Below the pieces are notes generated by a model, which saw nothing but the letters and a program-made list of their open reading frames with translations, did not search any database and was not told the origin of the DNA. From NCBI RefSeq assembly GCF_004331265.1, contig NZ_SJOO01000004.1, positions 62,001-126,000 of the forward strand: a DNA stretch of 64,000 nt, in the 5' to 3' direction. This stretch comes from Enterobacter wuhouensis (GTDB taxonomy: Bacteria > Pseudomonadota > Gammaproteobacteria > Enterobacterales > Enterobacteriaceae). Both the position numbers and the translations under genes were made by a program. Shown here piece after piece: positions 1 through 10,517 of this stretch (position 1 is its first letter; every line of letters starts with the position of its first letter).

Positions 1-2188
1 GCTTGGTTGGCTGGTTGTTGTCGCGGCCTACCCAGGTAATCACCACCTCGCGGCCATCAATACCTGCGAACCAGGTATCAACGTTATTGTTGGTGGTGCC
101 TGTTTTACCCGCAAGGTGCAGACCAGGGTATTTAGCTCCCAGCTGACGGCCTGTACCGCGCTGAACAACCTGCTGCATCGTCCACAGCGTCATATACGCC
201 GCCTGTGCCGGAACGGCGCGTTCCGCCTGCGGGAAGCTCTGATACAGCACGGAACCGTCTTCAGCGATGACCGAGCGCAGCGCAGAGAGCTGCGCGCGGT
301 TGCCACCGCTGGCGATGGTCTGGAACGCCTGCGCCACTTCGATTGGCGTCAGGTTAAGCGCCCCCAGGATCATTGCCGGTACCGGATGAAGCTGATCTTT
401 CGGTACGCCGAGCTTCTGCCAGGTATCAACAATCGCCGGCAGGCCGAGCGCCATGCCGAGATTAACCGTCGGTACGTTCATGGAGCGGGTCAACGCGTCC
501 ACCAGCATGACCTGGCCGCTGAACTGCTTGTCATCGTTCTGCGGAGACCATACCTGGCCGTTAGGCTGGCGCAGGGAGATTGGCGCATCGGCGATCCAGG
601 TATTCAGACGATACTGATTCGGCTGGCTCAGCGCGGTGAGATAGGTCGCCGGTTTTGCCAGGGAACCAATCGAACGACGCGCCTGCATTGCACGGTTGTA
701 GCCTGCAAACTGCGGCTCAGCGCCGCCGACCATCGCGCGGACTTCACCGGTGTTACGGTCAACCACCACCATCGCCGTTTCAAGATCGCTCAGCTTGCGC
801 TGTTTCTTCAGGACCGGAATACCTTCCACCGCGGCTTTTTCAGCGGCATCCTGCGCCACGGAGTCGAAGGTAGTAAAGATCTTCACGCCGGAGAGATCTT
901 TGACCTTATCTCCGAGCTTAGACTGCAGCTCCTGACGCACCATCTGCATAAACGCTGGCTGCGGAGAGATCACGCCGCCGCGCGGCTGAACGCCCAGCGG
1001 ACGCGCGCTCAGCATGTCGTACAGTTCCTGATCAATCACCTGCTGCTGTTGCAGCAGGCGCAGCACCAGGTTACGACGCTCCAGCGCCAGCTTCGGGTTA
1101 CGCCACGGGTTGTAGATGGACGCCCCTTTCACCATGCCCACCAGCAGCGCCTGCTGGTCGAGGCTCAGCTCTTCTACCGGACGGCCAAAGTAGTACAGGC
1201 TCGCCAGCGGGAAGCCGCGGATCTCGTTATCGCCGCTTTGACCGAGGTATACCTCGTTCATGTACAGCTCAAGGATACGATCCTTGCTGTAGCGCGCATC
1301 CATCAGCACGGCCATGTACGCTTCGTTGGCTTTACGCCAGTAAGAGCGCTCGCTGGAGAGGAACAGGTTTTTCACCAGCTGCTGGGTGAGCGTACTCGCC
1401 CCCTGCACCGTGCGACCGGCGGTCAGGTTTGCCAGCACCGCACGACCAATGGAGTAGAGGCTGATGCCGTCGTGCTCGTAGAAATGGCGGTCTTCGGTCG
1501 CCAGCAGCGTGTCCACCAGCAGATCCGGGAAGCCGTTACGCGCCACGAACAGGCGCTGTTCGCCATTCGCTGACGACAGCATGGTGATCAGGCGCGGATC
1601 GAGACGGAAGAAACCGAACTGACGGTTGTTGTCCATGTTCTCGATCGTTTCCAGACGATCGCCATCAAAGGTCAGACGCGCGCGCACCTGCCCCTCTTTG
1701 CTGTCCGGGAAGTCGAACGGACGGCGGATCATCTCGATGCTTTTCGCCTGCACCGTAAACTCGCCCGGACGCGTCATTTTGGTTACCTGACGGTACTGGG
1801 TTGCCTCGAGCAGCTTCACCATCTCGTTCTTGCTGATCGACATATCCGGCTCAAGGTTCACCATGCGGCCATACACGGCCGCCGGCAGCTGCCAGACTTT
1901 CCCGTCGATACGGCTGCGGATCTTCTGATCCAGATAGACGCCGTAAATCGCCATCAGCACAACAAAAACAATGAACAGCTTCAGCAGCAGCCAGAACCAG
2001 CCGCGCTTGCCCCGAGGCTTACGCCCTTTGCCTTTCCCTTTACGCGGCATCGGTTCTTCATCCTCATAATCGTCTTCATAGTCATCGTCATAATCCTCAT
2101 CTCTGAGGCGACGACGGCTCACTTTTTCCTTCGCCGGACGCGCGGGTTTTCCCTTACGTCCTATTGGCTCGCGGTCATTCCCCGCCAT
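1..2188 (-). CDS. mrcB: Penicillin-binding protein 1B, 3' end cut by window edge
   Basis: Bifunctional class A PBP that polymerises glycan strands and cross-links peptidoglycan at the inner membrane, working with LpoB in E. coli. About 729 codons are present; the E. coli protein is 844 aa, so the C-terminal tail is missing. The start is ATG at 2188, preceded by GGAG. A charged, acidic and basic cytoplasmic tail comes first, then one membrane segment (about 63-86), the UB2H and glycosyltransferase regions with Glu232 in EDRHFYEH, then the transpeptidase with Ser509 in SLAK and a KTGT motif near the edge. An internal Met47 (EEPMPRKGK) matches the start of the short PBP1B form known in E. coli. 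Confidence 0.97.
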   Translation of the reverse strand, partial: MAGNDREPIGRKGKPARPAKEKVSRRRLRDEDYDDDYEDDYEDEEPMPRKGKGKGRKPRGKRGWFWLLLKLFIVFVVLMAIYGVYLDQKIRSRIDGKVWQLPAAVYGRMVNLEPDMSISKNEMVKLLEATQYRQVTKMTRPGEFTVQAKSIEMIRRPFDFPDSKEGQVRARLTFDGDRLETIENMDNNRQFGFFRLDPRLITMLSSANGEQRLFVARNGFPDLLVDTLLATEDRHFYEHDGISLYSIGRAVLANLTAGRTVQGASTLTQQLVKNLFLSSERSYWRKANEAYMAVLMDARYSKDRILELYMNEVYLGQSGDNEIRGFPLASLYYFGRPVEELSLDQQALLVGMVKGASIYNPWRNPKLALERRNLVLRLLQQQQVIDQELYDMLSARPLGVQPRGGVISPQPAFMQMVRQELQSKLGDKVKDLSGVKIFTTFDSVAQDAAEKAAVEGIPVLKKQRKLSDLETAMVVVDRNTGEVRAMVGGAEPQFAGYNRAMQARRSIGSLAKPATYLTALSQPNQYRLNTWIADAPISLRQPNGQVWSPQNDDKQFSGQVMLVDALTRSMNVPTVNLGMALGLPAIVDTWQKLGVPKDQLHPVPAMILGALNLTPIEVAQAFQTIASGGNRAQLSALRSVIAEDGSVLYQSFPQAERAVPAQAAYMTLWTMQQVVQRGTGRQLGAKYPGLHLAGKTGTTNNNVDTWFAGIDGREVVITWVGRDNNQPTK

Positions 2189-2277
2189 GCTTTTTCTCCG
2201 CAACATTCAGGCGCAAAGGCCAGATTCTCTTTTCTTCCACATCACCGTGAAAGAAGAAATCTCTCAAAATTATTTTC

Positions 2278-2323
2278 TCCCTCTCCCCGTGGGAGAGGGT
2301 CGGGGTGAGGGCATCAGGCCGCA
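2278..2323 (+). repeat. Dispersed palindromic repeat, copy A
   Basis: Lies in the mrcB-hrpB gap. A small inverted repeat (CCCTCTCCC facing GGGAGAGGG) is followed by CGGGGTGAGGGCATCAGG. An almost identical copy lies at 30976-31020 in the opposite orientation, differing by one indel and one substitution over about 45 bases. It has no coding sense and could act as a weak hairpin or a REP-like element. Confidence 0.75.
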
Positions 2324-2342
2324 TACCCCTCTTTCACCTAAC

Positions 2343-4772
2343 TTACGAATACTTCTTCGTCCGCCTCGTCGGCGCGGTATTCGCCGGATCGTCCGGCCAG
2401 ACGTGTTTGGGATACCGCCCCTTCATCTCTTTTTGCACGTCCCGGTAGCTTCCCGCCCAGAACGCCCCCAGATCGCGGGTGATCTGCAGCGGACGATGCG
2501 CGGGCGATAACAGCTCAAGCACCAGCGGCACCCGCCCTTCAGCGATGGACGGGGTGGTCGCTTCGCCAAACATCTCCTGCATGCGTACCGCCAGCGCAGG
2601 AGGATTATCCTCATGATAACGAATGGCAATCCGGCTTCCGGTCGGCACAGTGTAATGCCCAGGCAGTTCACTATCCAGACGTTGACGCAATGACCAGTCC
2701 AGTAAATTCTGTAACGCGACCTTAACATCAAGCGCCTTAAGCGCCCGCAGCGAATGTACGCCGCCCATCTGCGGCAGCAGCCAGCGCTCAAGCGAGGCCA
2801 GCAGCGTTTCATCATCCACGGCAGGCCAGGCGTGTTCCGGCAGCCACTTCGCCGCGCAGTGCAGGCGGATTCGATACTGCTCGGCCTCCGGCGTCCAGCT
2901 CAGTACGCTCAGACCTTTTTCCCGGATGCCGTTGAGCATCGCCTGGTGCAACTCTTCTTCCGACGGCTTCGCCAGCGGCTTTGTCCCGATCGTCAGTTTA
3001 CCAATCTGGCTACGCCTAAACGCCTTTAGCGTACCCTGGGCATCATCCCACTCCACGATGTCCGATTGCTGAAGCAGCTGCGGGCAGTCGTGCGTCAGGG
3101 CGTCAATGTCCACGGCAATCGCCTGCAAAATTCGCGCGTCCGGGGAGTGGCTCCCCTGTAGCAAGAGCGGCGCGATCAGCCATTCACGTCGCGTGAGCGC
3201 GTCATCGCTGTCCAGCATCGCTCCCATGCCGTTTGCCAGCTGGTAGCGCCCGTCAAGCCCACGGCGACGTGCAATCCTGTCGGGGAAAGCCAGCGCCAGC
3301 AGGGAGGCAATCTTATCGCTGTCAGGTGAACCGCCCCGGCTGTTCAGACGTTTGCACAGCTGCTGCGCCCGCTGCTGCCAGTTTCCCTGATTGCGCGCAA
3401 ACGCCTGTCCCAGATCGCTGCTGCCACCGCGCGGCGGCTCCTCAAGAATAGCCGCCAGTTTTGCCGCCGTGGCAATTTCATCTTCTCCATGCGCGGCCAC
3501 CAGCATCGCCGCCAGACGCGGATCGTTGCCCAGCGTCGCCATTTTCTGGCCGCGCGCCGTCAGACGTTCGCCTTCCAGTGCGCCAAGCTGGGTCAGCAAG
3601 GTGCGCGCGGCAGCGAGGTTCACGGCAGGCGGAGGATTAAGCCAGGTGAGCTGTTCAGGATCCGGGCAGCCCCACTGCAGCAGATCCATCACCAGCCCGG
3701 AGAGGTCGCTTTGTAAAATCTCCGGCGTGCTTTGTACAGCCGCACGTTCAGCCTGGTCTGCGCCGATCAAATGCAAACAGATGCCCGGCTCCAGACGCCC
3801 CGCACGGCCCGCACGCTGCACCATCGACGCCTGGCTGATACGCTGCGTAAGCAGTTTAGTCAGTCCGGTGCGGGGTTCAAAGCTTGCCACCCTTTCCTGC
3901 GCGCTATCCACCACCAGGCGAATGCCTTCAATGGTCAAACTGGTTTCAGCAATGTTGGTTGCCAGCACCACCTTCCGCTGCCCCGCCGGGGCGGGAAGAA
4001 TCGCTTTACGCTGCTCCGTCAGCGACAGCGCGCCGTACAGTGGGCAAAGCACCACATCGCCGGTCACGCGTGCGGCCAGCTGCTCCTGCACGCGCTGGAT
4101 TTCCCCCACGCCGGGCAAGAACAACAATAGCGAACCGGGCTCCTGACGGAGCAGTTCCGCCGTCGCGATGGCAACCGCTTCATCAAAGCGCTGGTGAGCG
4201 GGAAGCGTCTGATAGCGCCGCTCGACCGGAAACGCCCGCCCTTCTGAGGAAATAACAGGCGCATCAGGCAAGGCCTGCTGCAGGCGCGCATTGTCGAGCG
4301 TGGCGGACATAATGAGCAGACGCAGATCGTCCCGCAGCCCCTGCTGAACGTCCAGCAGCAGCGCCAGCGCCAGATCGGCCTGCAGGCTGCGCTCGTGGAA
4401 CTCATCCAGGATCACCAGCCCGACGCCCGTCAGCTCCGGGTCGTTTTGCAGCATGCGGGTCAGTATGCCTTCTGTTACCACTTCAAGCCGCGTGGACGGC
4501 CCGACGCAGGTTTCGGCGCGCATCCGATATCCCACCGTCTCGCCCGGTTTTTCATCCAGCAGTTCCGCCAGACGCTGGGCCACGTTACGTGCGGCTAGCC
4601 TGCGCGGTTCCAGCAGGATGATTTTTCCGGGAATATTACCCTGTTTCAGGATCTGCAGCGGCAGCCAGGTCGATTTACCGGCTCCCGTGGGCGCGTTGAG
4701 CAAAACCTGCGGGGCAACGTGTAAGGCAGCGAGCAGCTCGGGAAGGACGACGGCGACCGGCAATGAGGACAC
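2343..4772 (-). CDS. hrpB: DEAH-box ATP-dependent RNA helicase HrpB
   Basis: Putative RNA helicase of the DEAH family; its cellular role is poorly defined. Visible motifs are Walker A (APTGAGKST), Walker B (LDEFHERS), SAT (MSATLD) and the arginine-finger block QRAGRAGR. The C-terminal half carries the HrpB-specific region ending DPANTAPTRRTKKYS. I chose GTG at 4772 because GGAG sits six bases upstream and the product is 809 aa, the E. coli length. An in-frame ATG at 4817 would add 15 residues but lacks a good ribosome site. It is divergent from thpR, 73 bp away. Confidence 0.95.
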   Translation of the reverse strand: MSSLPVAVVLPELLAALHVAPQVLLNAPTGAGKSTWLPLQILKQGNIPGKIILLEPRRLAARNVAQRLAELLDEKPGETVGYRMRAETCVGPSTRLEVVTEGILTRMLQNDPELTGVGLVILDEFHERSLQADLALALLLDVQQGLRDDLRLLIMSATLDNARLQQALPDAPVISSEGRAFPVERRYQTLPAHQRFDEAVAIATAELLRQEPGSLLLFLPGVGEIQRVQEQLAARVTGDVVLCPLYGALSLTEQRKAILPAPAGQRKVVLATNIAETSLTIEGIRLVVDSAQERVASFEPRTGLTKLLTQRISQASMVQRAGRAGRLEPGICLHLIGADQAERAAVQSTPEILQSDLSGLVMDLLQWGCPDPEQLTWLNPPPAVNLAAARTLLTQLGALEGERLTARGQKMATLGNDPRLAAMLVAAHGEDEIATAAKLAAILEEPPRGGSSDLGQAFARNQGNWQQRAQQLCKRLNSRGGSPDSDKIASLLALAFPDRIARRRGLDGRYQLANGMGAMLDSDDALTRREWLIAPLLLQGSHSPDARILQAIAVDIDALTHDCPQLLQQSDIVEWDDAQGTLKAFRRSQIGKLTIGTKPLAKPSEEELHQAMLNGIREKGLSVLSWTPEAEQYRIRLHCAAKWLPEHAWPAVDDETLLASLERWLLPQMGGVHSLRALKALDVKVALQNLLDWSLRQRLDSELPGHYTVPTGSRIAIRYHEDNPPALAVRMQEMFGEATTPSIAEGRVPLVLELLSPAHRPLQITRDLGAFWAGSYRDVQKEMKGRYPKHVWPDDPANTAPTRRTKKYS

Positions 4773-4845
4773 TAACAGCTCCAGAGGGTTAACATTAGTC
4801 GGCGTACATTGTAGCATCGGCGGATATCATTACCGAGTCCCCCGT

Positions 4846-5400
4846 ATGTCTGAGTCAAAACGGCTGTTTTTCGCCATTGAGTTGCCAGCCCCCGTACAGC
4901 GGCAAATCGTTCGCTGGCGCGCTGAACACTTCCCGCCAGAAGCGGGCCGTCCCGTTGCGGCGGCGAATCTGCACCTGACGCTGGCCTTTCTTGGCGACGT
5001 TAGCGCCGACAAGCAGCGCGCGTTAGCCGCAATGGCCGGACGTATTGCCCAGCCGGAATTTACCCTGCATCTTGACGATGCCGGGCAGTGGCTGCGCTCA
5101 CGCGTGCTTTGGCTGGGTACGCGCCAGCCGCCGCGCGGATTGCTCCAGCTGGCGAATATGCTCCGGGCGCAGGCGGCCCGCAGCGGCTGTTACCAGAGCC
5201 CGCAGCCCTTTCACCCGCATATCACCCTGCTGCGCGATGCGGGACACGCCGTTGCCATCCCCGCGCCCGGCTTTCACTGGGCTTTTCCGGTCAACGAATT
5301 TTCGCTTTACGAATCAGCGTTTGCGCGAGGCCGCACGCGATACACGCCGATCCAGCGCTGGACGCTGGGCAACCCTGAAAGGAATTCTGATGAAGTTTAG
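4846..5400 (+). CDS. thpR: RNA 2',3'-cyclic phosphodiesterase (2H family)
   Basis: 184 aa member of the 2H phosphoesterase family (LigT/ThpR), which opens 2',3'-cyclic phosphates and can join 2'-5' tRNA halves in vitro. Both catalytic HxT motifs are present: HLTLAFLG near residue 43 and HPHITLLRD near 126. The start is ATG at 4846, giving MSESKRLFF. The stop overlaps the first codons of sfsA by 11 bases, suggesting translational coupling. The C-terminus is a few residues longer than I recall for E. coli. Confidence 0.93.
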   Translation: MSESKRLFFAIELPAPVQRQIVRWRAEHFPPEAGRPVAAANLHLTLAFLGDVSADKQRALAAMAGRIAQPEFTLHLDDAGQWLRSRVLWLGTRQPPRGLLQLANMLRAQAARSGCYQSPQPFHPHITLLRDAGHAVAIPAPGFHWAFPVNEFSLYESAFARGRTRYTPIQRWTLGNPERNSDEV

Positions 5401-6094
5401 TCCCGCTTTACAACACGCCACGCTCATCCAACGCTATAAACGCTTCCTTGCCGACGTCATCACGCCCGACGGCGAACAGCTGACGCTGCACTGCCCCAAC
5501 ACCGGTGCAATGACCGGTTGCGCGACGCCGGGTGACAGGGTCTGGTATTCCACATCAGAAAATACTAAACGCAAATATCCGCATACCTGGGAAATGACCG
5601 AAACGCAGCAAGGGGCATTTATTTGTGTCAACACATTGCGTGCAAACCAATTAGTGAAGGAAGCGCTGATTAATGATGGCCTCCCTGAACTGGTAGGCTA
5701 CAGCACGTTAAAAAGTGAAGTGAAATATGGCGATGAAAGCAGCAGAATTGACTTTATGTTACAGGCGGAAGACCGTCCTGAGTGCTATATTGAAGTCAAA
5801 TCAGTGACGTTAGCGGAACAGGAAAAAGGGTACTTTCCGGATGCGGTAACGCTACGTGGCCAGAAGCATCTGCGAGAGTTGATGAGTGTTGCGGCGGCGG
5901 GCAAACGCGCGGTGTTGCTGTTTGCGGTTTTGCATTCGGCGATTGAACGATTTTCCCCCGCCCGTCATATCGATCCTAAATACGCACAATTGTTGAATGA
6001 GGCACAAAAGCAGGGGGTGGAGGTTTTCGCGTATAAAGCGGAACTTTCTGCCGATAATATGACTCTGAGATCCTCTCTTCCCATTGTCTTATAA
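5390..6094 (+). CDS. sfsA: SfsA family DNA-binding/nuclease-like protein
   Basis: 234 aa, the length of E. coli SfsA, named for sugar fermentation stimulation when overexpressed in E. coli. The family has an OB-like N-terminal part and a PD-(D/E)xK-like core; here the block RIDFMLQ...CYIEVKSV (residues about 122-145) carries the D/ExK residues. The ATG lies inside the 3' end of thpR, so the two are co-transcribed. The 176-bp gap to dksA holds no further ORF. Confidence 0.94.
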   Translation: MKFSPALQHATLIQRYKRFLADVITPDGEQLTLHCPNTGAMTGCATPGDRVWYSTSENTKRKYPHTWEMTETQQGAFICVNTLRANQLVKEALINDGLPELVGYSTLKSEVKYGDESSRIDFMLQAEDRPECYIEVKSVTLAEQEKGYFPDAVTLRGQKHLRELMSVAAAGKRAVLLFAVLHSAIERFSPARHIDPKYAQLLNEAQKQGVEVFAYKAELSADNMTLRSSLPIVL

Positions 6095-6270
6095 GGGATT
6101 AGACGATTGACGATTAAGTGTTCTGGCCGCGTGCGCAAATACGCTTTTCCTCACAGGCTTGTCAAGTGTTACGTTTAGATAATTGCCATACGGAAAAGCA
6201 TCTGCTATTTATAGCGACCTGATTTTTCCCCCAACACGGGGATCGATAGTGCGTGTTAAGGAGAAGCAAC

Positions 6271-6726
6271 ATGCAAGAAGGGCAAAACCGTAAAACATCG
6301 TCCCTGAGTATTCTCGCCATCGCTGGGGTGGAGCCGTATCAAGAGAAGCCGGGCGAAGAGTATATGAACGAAGCCCAGCTGTCGCACTTCAAGCGTATTC
6401 TTGAAGCATGGCGTAATCAACTTAGGGATGAAGTCGATCGCACCGTTACACATATGCAGGATGAAGCTGCAAACTTCCCGGACCCGGTAGACCGTGCCGC
6501 TCAGGAAGAAGAATTCAGCCTCGAACTGCGTAACCGTGACCGCGAGCGCAAGCTGATTAAAAAGATCGAGAAAACGCTGAAAAAGGTCGAGGACGAAGAT
6601 TTTGGCTACTGCGAATCCTGCGGCGTTGAAATCGGTATTCGTCGTCTGGAAGCGCGTCCAACAGCCGATCTGTGCATCGACTGTAAAACGCTGGCAGAAA
6701 TCCGCGAAAAACAGATGGCCGGCTAA
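6271..6726 (+). CDS. dksA: RNA polymerase-binding transcription factor DksA
   Basis: 151 aa regulator that enters the RNA polymerase secondary channel and acts with ppGpp on rRNA and amino acid promoters. The coiled-coil tip residues Asp71, Asp74 and Ala76 (DPVDRA) are intact. The C-terminal zinc finger has CESC and CIDC, so all four cysteines are present. The start is ATG at 6271, which has AAGGAG upstream; an in-frame upstream codon at 6253 is less likely. A hairpin after the stop separates it from gluQ. Confidence 0.98.
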   Translation: MQEGQNRKTSSLSILAIAGVEPYQEKPGEEYMNEAQLSHFKRILEAWRNQLRDEVDRTVTHMQDEAANFPDPVDRAAQEEEFSLELRNRDRERKLIKKIEKTLKKVEDEDFGYCESCGVEIGIRRLEARPTADLCIDCKTLAEIREKQMAG

Positions 6727-6752
6727 TACCCGCGCCGTCTATACACTACAAA

Positions 6753-6771
6753 GGCGGGAGTCTCTCCCGCC
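6753..6771 (+). terminator. Hairpin between dksA and gluQ
   Basis: A perfect 8-bp stem, GGCGGGAG with CTCCCGCC, and a 3-base loop, then TTGTT. It ends 14 bases before the gluQ ATG. An internal terminator that limits gluQ expression from the dksA promoter is known in E. coli and Shigella; this hairpin sits at the same place. Confidence 0.8.
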
Positions 6772-6785
6772 TTGTTACAGTGACT

Positions 6786-7676
6786 ATGTCTGAATCTCAC
6801 TATATCGGGCGCTTTGCGCCATCTCCTTCCGGTGAACTACACTTCGGCTCATTAATAGCCGCCCTCGGCAGCTACCTGCAGGCTCGCGCCCGTCAGGGTA
6901 AATGGCTCGTTCGTATTGAAGATATTGATCCTCCTCGTGAAGTTCCCGGTGCGGCAGAAACCATTCTGCGTCAGCTGGAACATTACGGCTTTCACTGGGA
7001 CGGCGAAGTGCTTTGGCAGTCAAAGCGTCATGAGGCTTATCGGGAACGTCTGGCCTGGCTTCGCGCTCAAGGGCTTTCCTATAACTGCACCTGCACCCGC
7101 GCGCGCATACAAAGCGTGGGGGGCGTCTATGACGGCCACTGCCGCACGCTTAACCATCCCGCGGAAAATGCCGCCGTGCGCTTATTGCAGCGCGCCCCGG
7201 TGACGCGTTTTACCGACCTGCTGTCCGGTGAGATTCAGGCGGACGAACGTCTGGCGCGTGAGGATTTTATCATCCATCGACGCGACGGCCTGTTCGCCTA
7301 TAACCTGGCCGTGGTGGTGGACGATCATTTTCAGGGCGTCACGGAAATTGTGCGCGGGGCAGACCTGGTCGAACCGACCGTGCGGCAGATATCGCTTTAT
7401 CAGCAGCTTGGCTGGACGGCGCCGGATTACATTCATCTGCCGCTGGCGGTCAATGAACAGGGTAATAAGCTGTCGAAACAGAATCATGCGCCAGCCCTGC
7501 CAGACGGCGATCCGCGCCCCGTTTTGATCGACGCGCTGCGATTTCTCAACCAGAATGTAAACAGCGAATGGCAGGATCTTCGCACTGATGAACTGCTCGA
7601 TTTGGCGGTCGCCAACTGGACCCTCAGCGCGGTGCCGAAAATCCAGCATTCTCAAATGCGTTGCGCTGAGCTATGA
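6786..7676 (+). CDS. gluQ: Glutamyl-Q tRNA(Asp) synthetase
   Basis: Truncated glutamyl-tRNA synthetase paralogue that puts glutamate on queuosine at the wobble base of tRNA-Asp. It has the HIGH-like motif HFGS (near residue 20), the KMSKS-like motif KLSKQ, and the zinc site CTCTRAR with a downstream Tyr and Cys. It lacks the anticodon-binding domain, as the family does. The start is ATG at 6786 (296 aa); GTG at 6780 is in frame, and no strong ribosome site favours either. It follows dksA through a terminator hairpin. Confidence 0.94.
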   Translation: MSESHYIGRFAPSPSGELHFGSLIAALGSYLQARARQGKWLVRIEDIDPPREVPGAAETILRQLEHYGFHWDGEVLWQSKRHEAYRERLAWLRAQGLSYNCTCTRARIQSVGGVYDGHCRTLNHPAENAAVRLLQRAPVTRFTDLLSGEIQADERLAREDFIIHRRDGLFAYNLAVVVDDHFQGVTEIVRGADLVEPTVRQISLYQQLGWTAPDYIHLPLAVNEQGNKLSKQNHAPALPDGDPRPVLIDALRFLNQNVNSEWQDLRTDELLDLAVANWTLSAVPKIQHSQMRCAEL

Positions 7677-7709
7677 TTAGCCGCTTTTTTTCATAACAAA
7701 ACACACTAC

Positions 7710-7722
7710 GAGGTGTACCATT
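7710..7722 (+). promoter_or_regulatory. Shine-Dalgarno and non-canonical AUU start of pcnB
   Basis: GAGGTG at 7710-7715 is followed five bases later by ATT at 7720-7722. Reading from this ATT gives [18 protein letters not shown], which aligns with the N-terminus of E. coli PcnB and gives exactly 465 residues. In E. coli pcnB is known to start at AUU, a weak codon that limits expression. Confidence 0.85.
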
Positions 7723-9117
7723 TTTACCCGAGTCGCTAATTTTTGCCGTAAGGTGCTAAGCCGCGAAGAGAGCATGGCGAACGACGCTATTGCGCAAAAC
7801 CGCATGTCGGTTATTCCGCGTGAGCAGCACAATATTTCCCGCAAAGATATCAGTGAAAATGCCCTCAAGGTGCTCTATCGTCTGAATAAAGCAGGCTACG
7901 AGGCCTATCTCGTCGGCGGTGGGGTGCGTGATTTACTGCTGGGCAAAAAACCAAAAGATTTCGACGTGACGACCAGCGCCACGCCTGACCAGGTACGTAA
8001 GTTATTCCGTAACTGCCGTCTTGTTGGCCGTCGTTTCCGCCTTGCGCACGTCATGTTTGGGCCGGAAATCATCGAGGTGGCGACGTTCCGTGGCCATCAC
8101 GAAGCGGGCGTATCCGATCGCACGACGTCTCAGCAGGGCCAGAACGGCATGCTGCTGCGTGACAATATCTTCGGCTCTATCGAAGAAGATGCCCAGCGTC
8201 GCGATTTTACCATCAACAGCCTTTACTACAGCGTGGCGGATTTCACCGTGCGTGATTACGTAGGGGGAATGCAGGACCTGAAAGATGGCCTCATCCGCCT
8301 GATCGGCACGCCGGAGACACGCTACCGCGAAGATCCCGTGCGCATGCTGCGCGCCGTGCGTTTCGCCGCCAAGCTGAACATGCGCATCAGCCCGGAGACG
8401 GCAGAGCCGATCCCGCGTCTGGCTACGCTTATTAACGACGTGCCTCCAGCCCGTCTGTTTGAAGAGTCGCTGAAGCTGCTGCAGGCCGGTTACGGGTTCG
8501 AAACCTACAAACTGCTGCGCGAATACAATCTGTTCCAGCCGCTGTTCCCGACCATTACGCGCTATTTCACCGAAAACGGCGATAGCCCGATGGAGCGCAT
8601 GATTGCGCAGGTGCTGAAGAATACCGATACCCGCATCCACAACGATCTGCGCGTGAACCCGGCCTTCCTGTTTGCCGCCATGTTCTGGTATCCGCTTTTA
8701 GAAGCTGCCCAGCGAATTGCTCAGGAGAGCGGTCTGGCCTATTACGACGCGTTCGCGCTTGCCGCAAACGACGTGCTGGACGAAGGCTGCCGCACGCTGG
8801 CTATTCCTAAACGAATTACCACGCTGGTGCGCGATATCTGGCAGCTTCAGCTGCGCATGTCGCGTCGTCAGGGTAAACGCGCCTGGAAGCTGATGGAACA
8901 TCCTAAGTTCCGCGCCGCATTCGATCTGCTCTCTCTGCGTGCTGAAATCGAAAAGAACCAGGAGCTGCAGCGTCTGGCGCAGTGGTGGGGAGAGTTTCAG
9001 GCCTCCGCACCACCTGAGCAAAAAGGGATGCTGACCAACCTGGATGAAGAGCCAGAACCGCGTCGCCGCCATCGTCGCCCGCGTAAACGCGCGCCGCGCC
9101 GTGAAGGTACTGCGTGA
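7720..9117 (+). CDS. pcnB: Poly(A) polymerase I
   Basis: Adds poly(A) tails to RNA 3' ends, promoting decay and controlling plasmid copy number through antisense RNAI. It is a class II nucleotidyltransferase with the GG...DFD signature ([20 protein letters not shown]). The C-terminus is strongly basic ([14 protein letters not shown]), typical of the RNA-binding tail. I chose the AUU at 7720 as start because it has the only good ribosome site and restores the E. coli length of 465 aa; the first ordinary start codon in frame is GTG at 7753. The stop overlaps folK by four bases. Confidence 0.95.
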   Translation: MFTRVANFCRKVLSREESMANDAIAQNRMSVIPREQHNISRKDISENALKVLYRLNKAGYEAYLVGGGVRDLLLGKKPKDFDVTTSATPDQVRKLFRNCRLVGRRFRLAHVMFGPEIIEVATFRGHHEAGVSDRTTSQQGQNGMLLRDNIFGSIEEDAQRRDFTINSLYYSVADFTVRDYVGGMQDLKDGLIRLIGTPETRYREDPVRMLRAVRFAAKLNMRISPETAEPIPRLATLINDVPPARLFEESLKLLQAGYGFETYKLLREYNLFQPLFPTITRYFTENGDSPMERMIAQVLKNTDTRIHNDLRVNPAFLFAAMFWYPLLEAAQRIAQESGLAYYDAFALAANDVLDEGCRTLAIPKRITTLVRDIWQLQLRMSRRQGKRAWKLMEHPKFRAAFDLLSLRAEIEKNQELQRLAQWWGEFQASAPPEQKGMLTNLDEEPEPRRRHRRPRKRAPRREGTA

Positions 9118-9593
9118 CCCTCGCCTATATCGCCCTTGGCAGCAATCTAGCCTCTCCTCTGGAGCAGGTGAACGCTGCCGTTCAGGCGCTGGGGGCGATC
9201 CCGCAAAGTCGGATCGTGGCAACGTCCTCATTCTACCGTACGCCGCCGCTGGGGCCTCAGGATCAGCCAGATTACCTGAACGCCACCGTGGTCCTGGAAA
9301 CGGCTCTGGATGCCGAAGCGCTGCTGGATAATACCCAGCGTATCGAGCTGCAGCAGGGTCGCGTTCGCAAAGCCGAACGCTGGGGGCCGCGCACGCTCGA
9401 CCTCGACATTATGCTGTTTGGCAATGAGGTGATTAATACCGATCGCCTGACCGTTCCCCACTACGACATGAAAAACCGCGGGTTTATGCTCTGGCCGCTG
9501 TTTGAGGTCGCCCCCGATCTTATCTTCCCTGACGGCAGCTCGCTGAAGTCTGTTCTTGACGATCTCGGCGCGGAAAAACCGGCCCGCTGGTAA
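9114..9593 (+). CDS. folK: 6-hydroxymethyl-7,8-dihydropterin pyrophosphokinase
   Basis: 159 aa folate enzyme that transfers pyrophosphate from ATP to 6-hydroxymethyl-dihydropterin, the step before dihydropteroate synthase. The family signature around [13 protein letters not shown] holds the Asp residues that bind magnesium. It starts with GTG, overlapping the pcnB stop (GTGA), so it is translationally coupled. In E. coli K-12 a fimbrial operon follows folK; here panB follows directly after 121 bp. Confidence 0.97.
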   Translation: MTLAYIALGSNLASPLEQVNAAVQALGAIPQSRIVATSSFYRTPPLGPQDQPDYLNATVVLETALDAEALLDNTQRIELQQGRVRKAERWGPRTLDLDIMLFGNEVINTDRLTVPHYDMKNRGFMLWPLFEVAPDLIFPDGSSLKSVLDDLGAEKPARW

Positions 9594-9714
9594 CCCAATT
9601 TCCTTATCGGTTAACCATCAAATATTTGTGGTTAATCGATTACCTAAAATCATTGTTCCCTCGAATGTTACTGTTAGAATGCGCAAAGATTCGCTTAGGC
9701 CATCAGGAAACAGT

Positions 9715-10506
9715 ATGAAACCAACCACCATCTCCTTACTGCAGAAATGCAAACAGGAAAACAAACGCTTCGCCACCATCACGGCGTATGACTATAGCTT
9801 CGCCAAGCTGTTTGCCGAAGAAGGTATCAACGTCATGCTGGTCGGGGATTCGTTAGGGATGACGGTACAAGGACATGATTCCACTCTGCCAGTGACGGTT
9901 GAGGATATCGCTTACCACACGCGAGCGGTTCGTCGTGGTGCCCCCGCCTGCCTGCTTCTTTCCGATCTGCCGTTTATGGCGTACGCCACGCCAGAACAAG
10001 CCTTTGAAAATGCCGCTGCCGTAATGCGCGCCGGTGCCAATATGGTCAAAATCGAAGGCGGCGCCTGGCTGGTTGAGACCGTGAAAATGCTCACCGAGCG
10101 TGCCGTACCCGTTTGCGGACATTTAGGCCTCACGCCGCAGTCCGTGAACATCTTTGGCGGCTATAAGGTGCAGGGGCGCGGTGATGCTGCGCAGACGCTG
10201 TTTGACGATGCCGTTGCGCTGGAAGCCGCTGGCGCGCAGCTGCTGGTGCTGGAGTGCGTGCCGGTTGAGCTGGCTAAACGCATCACCGACGCGCTGTCGA
10301 TTCCGGTTATCGGCATTGGCGCAGGCAACGTTACCGATGGCCAAATCCTGGTGATGCACGACGCCTTTGGCATTACCGGCGGGCATATACCGAAGTTTGC
10401 CAAAAATTTCCTGACAGAAGCAGGCGACATGCGTGCTGCTGTGCGGCAGTATATTGCCGAGGTTGAGTCCGGCGTTTATCCGGGCGAAGAACACAGTTTC
10501 CATTAA
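9715..10506 (+). CDS. panB: 3-methyl-2-oxobutanoate hydroxymethyltransferase
   Basis: First enzyme of the pantoate branch: adds a hydroxymethyl group from 5,10-methylene-THF to alpha-ketoisovalerate. The product is 263 aa (E. coli 264). Typical blocks are [20 protein letters not shown] and VKIEGG. The start is ATG at 9715 with CAGGAAACAG upstream; in-frame codons further upstream are unlikely. It leads the panB-panC-panD cluster. Confidence 0.97.
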   Translation: MKPTTISLLQKCKQENKRFATITAYDYSFAKLFAEEGINVMLVGDSLGMTVQGHDSTLPVTVEDIAYHTRAVRRGAPACLLLSDLPFMAYATPEQAFENAAAVMRAGANMVKIEGGAWLVETVKMLTERAVPVCGHLGLTPQSVNIFGGYKVQGRGDAAQTLFDDAVALEAAGAQLLVLECVPVELAKRITDALSIPVIGIGAGNVTDGQILVMHDAFGITGGHIPKFAKNFLTEAGDMRAAVRQYIAEVESGVYPGEEHSFH

Positions 10507-10517
10507 GGAGTCTTGTT

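Noticed and set aside
116..1573. Long plus-strand open frame of 485 codons
   Set aside because: It is antisense to mrcB, whose protein sequence is clear; the antisense translation is rich in His, Gln and Arg as expected of a shadow frame.
9594..9714. Remnant of a fimbrial operon between folK and panB
   Set aside because: Only 121 bp lie there, with no pilin- or usher-like fragment in any frame; it looks like a plain promoter region.
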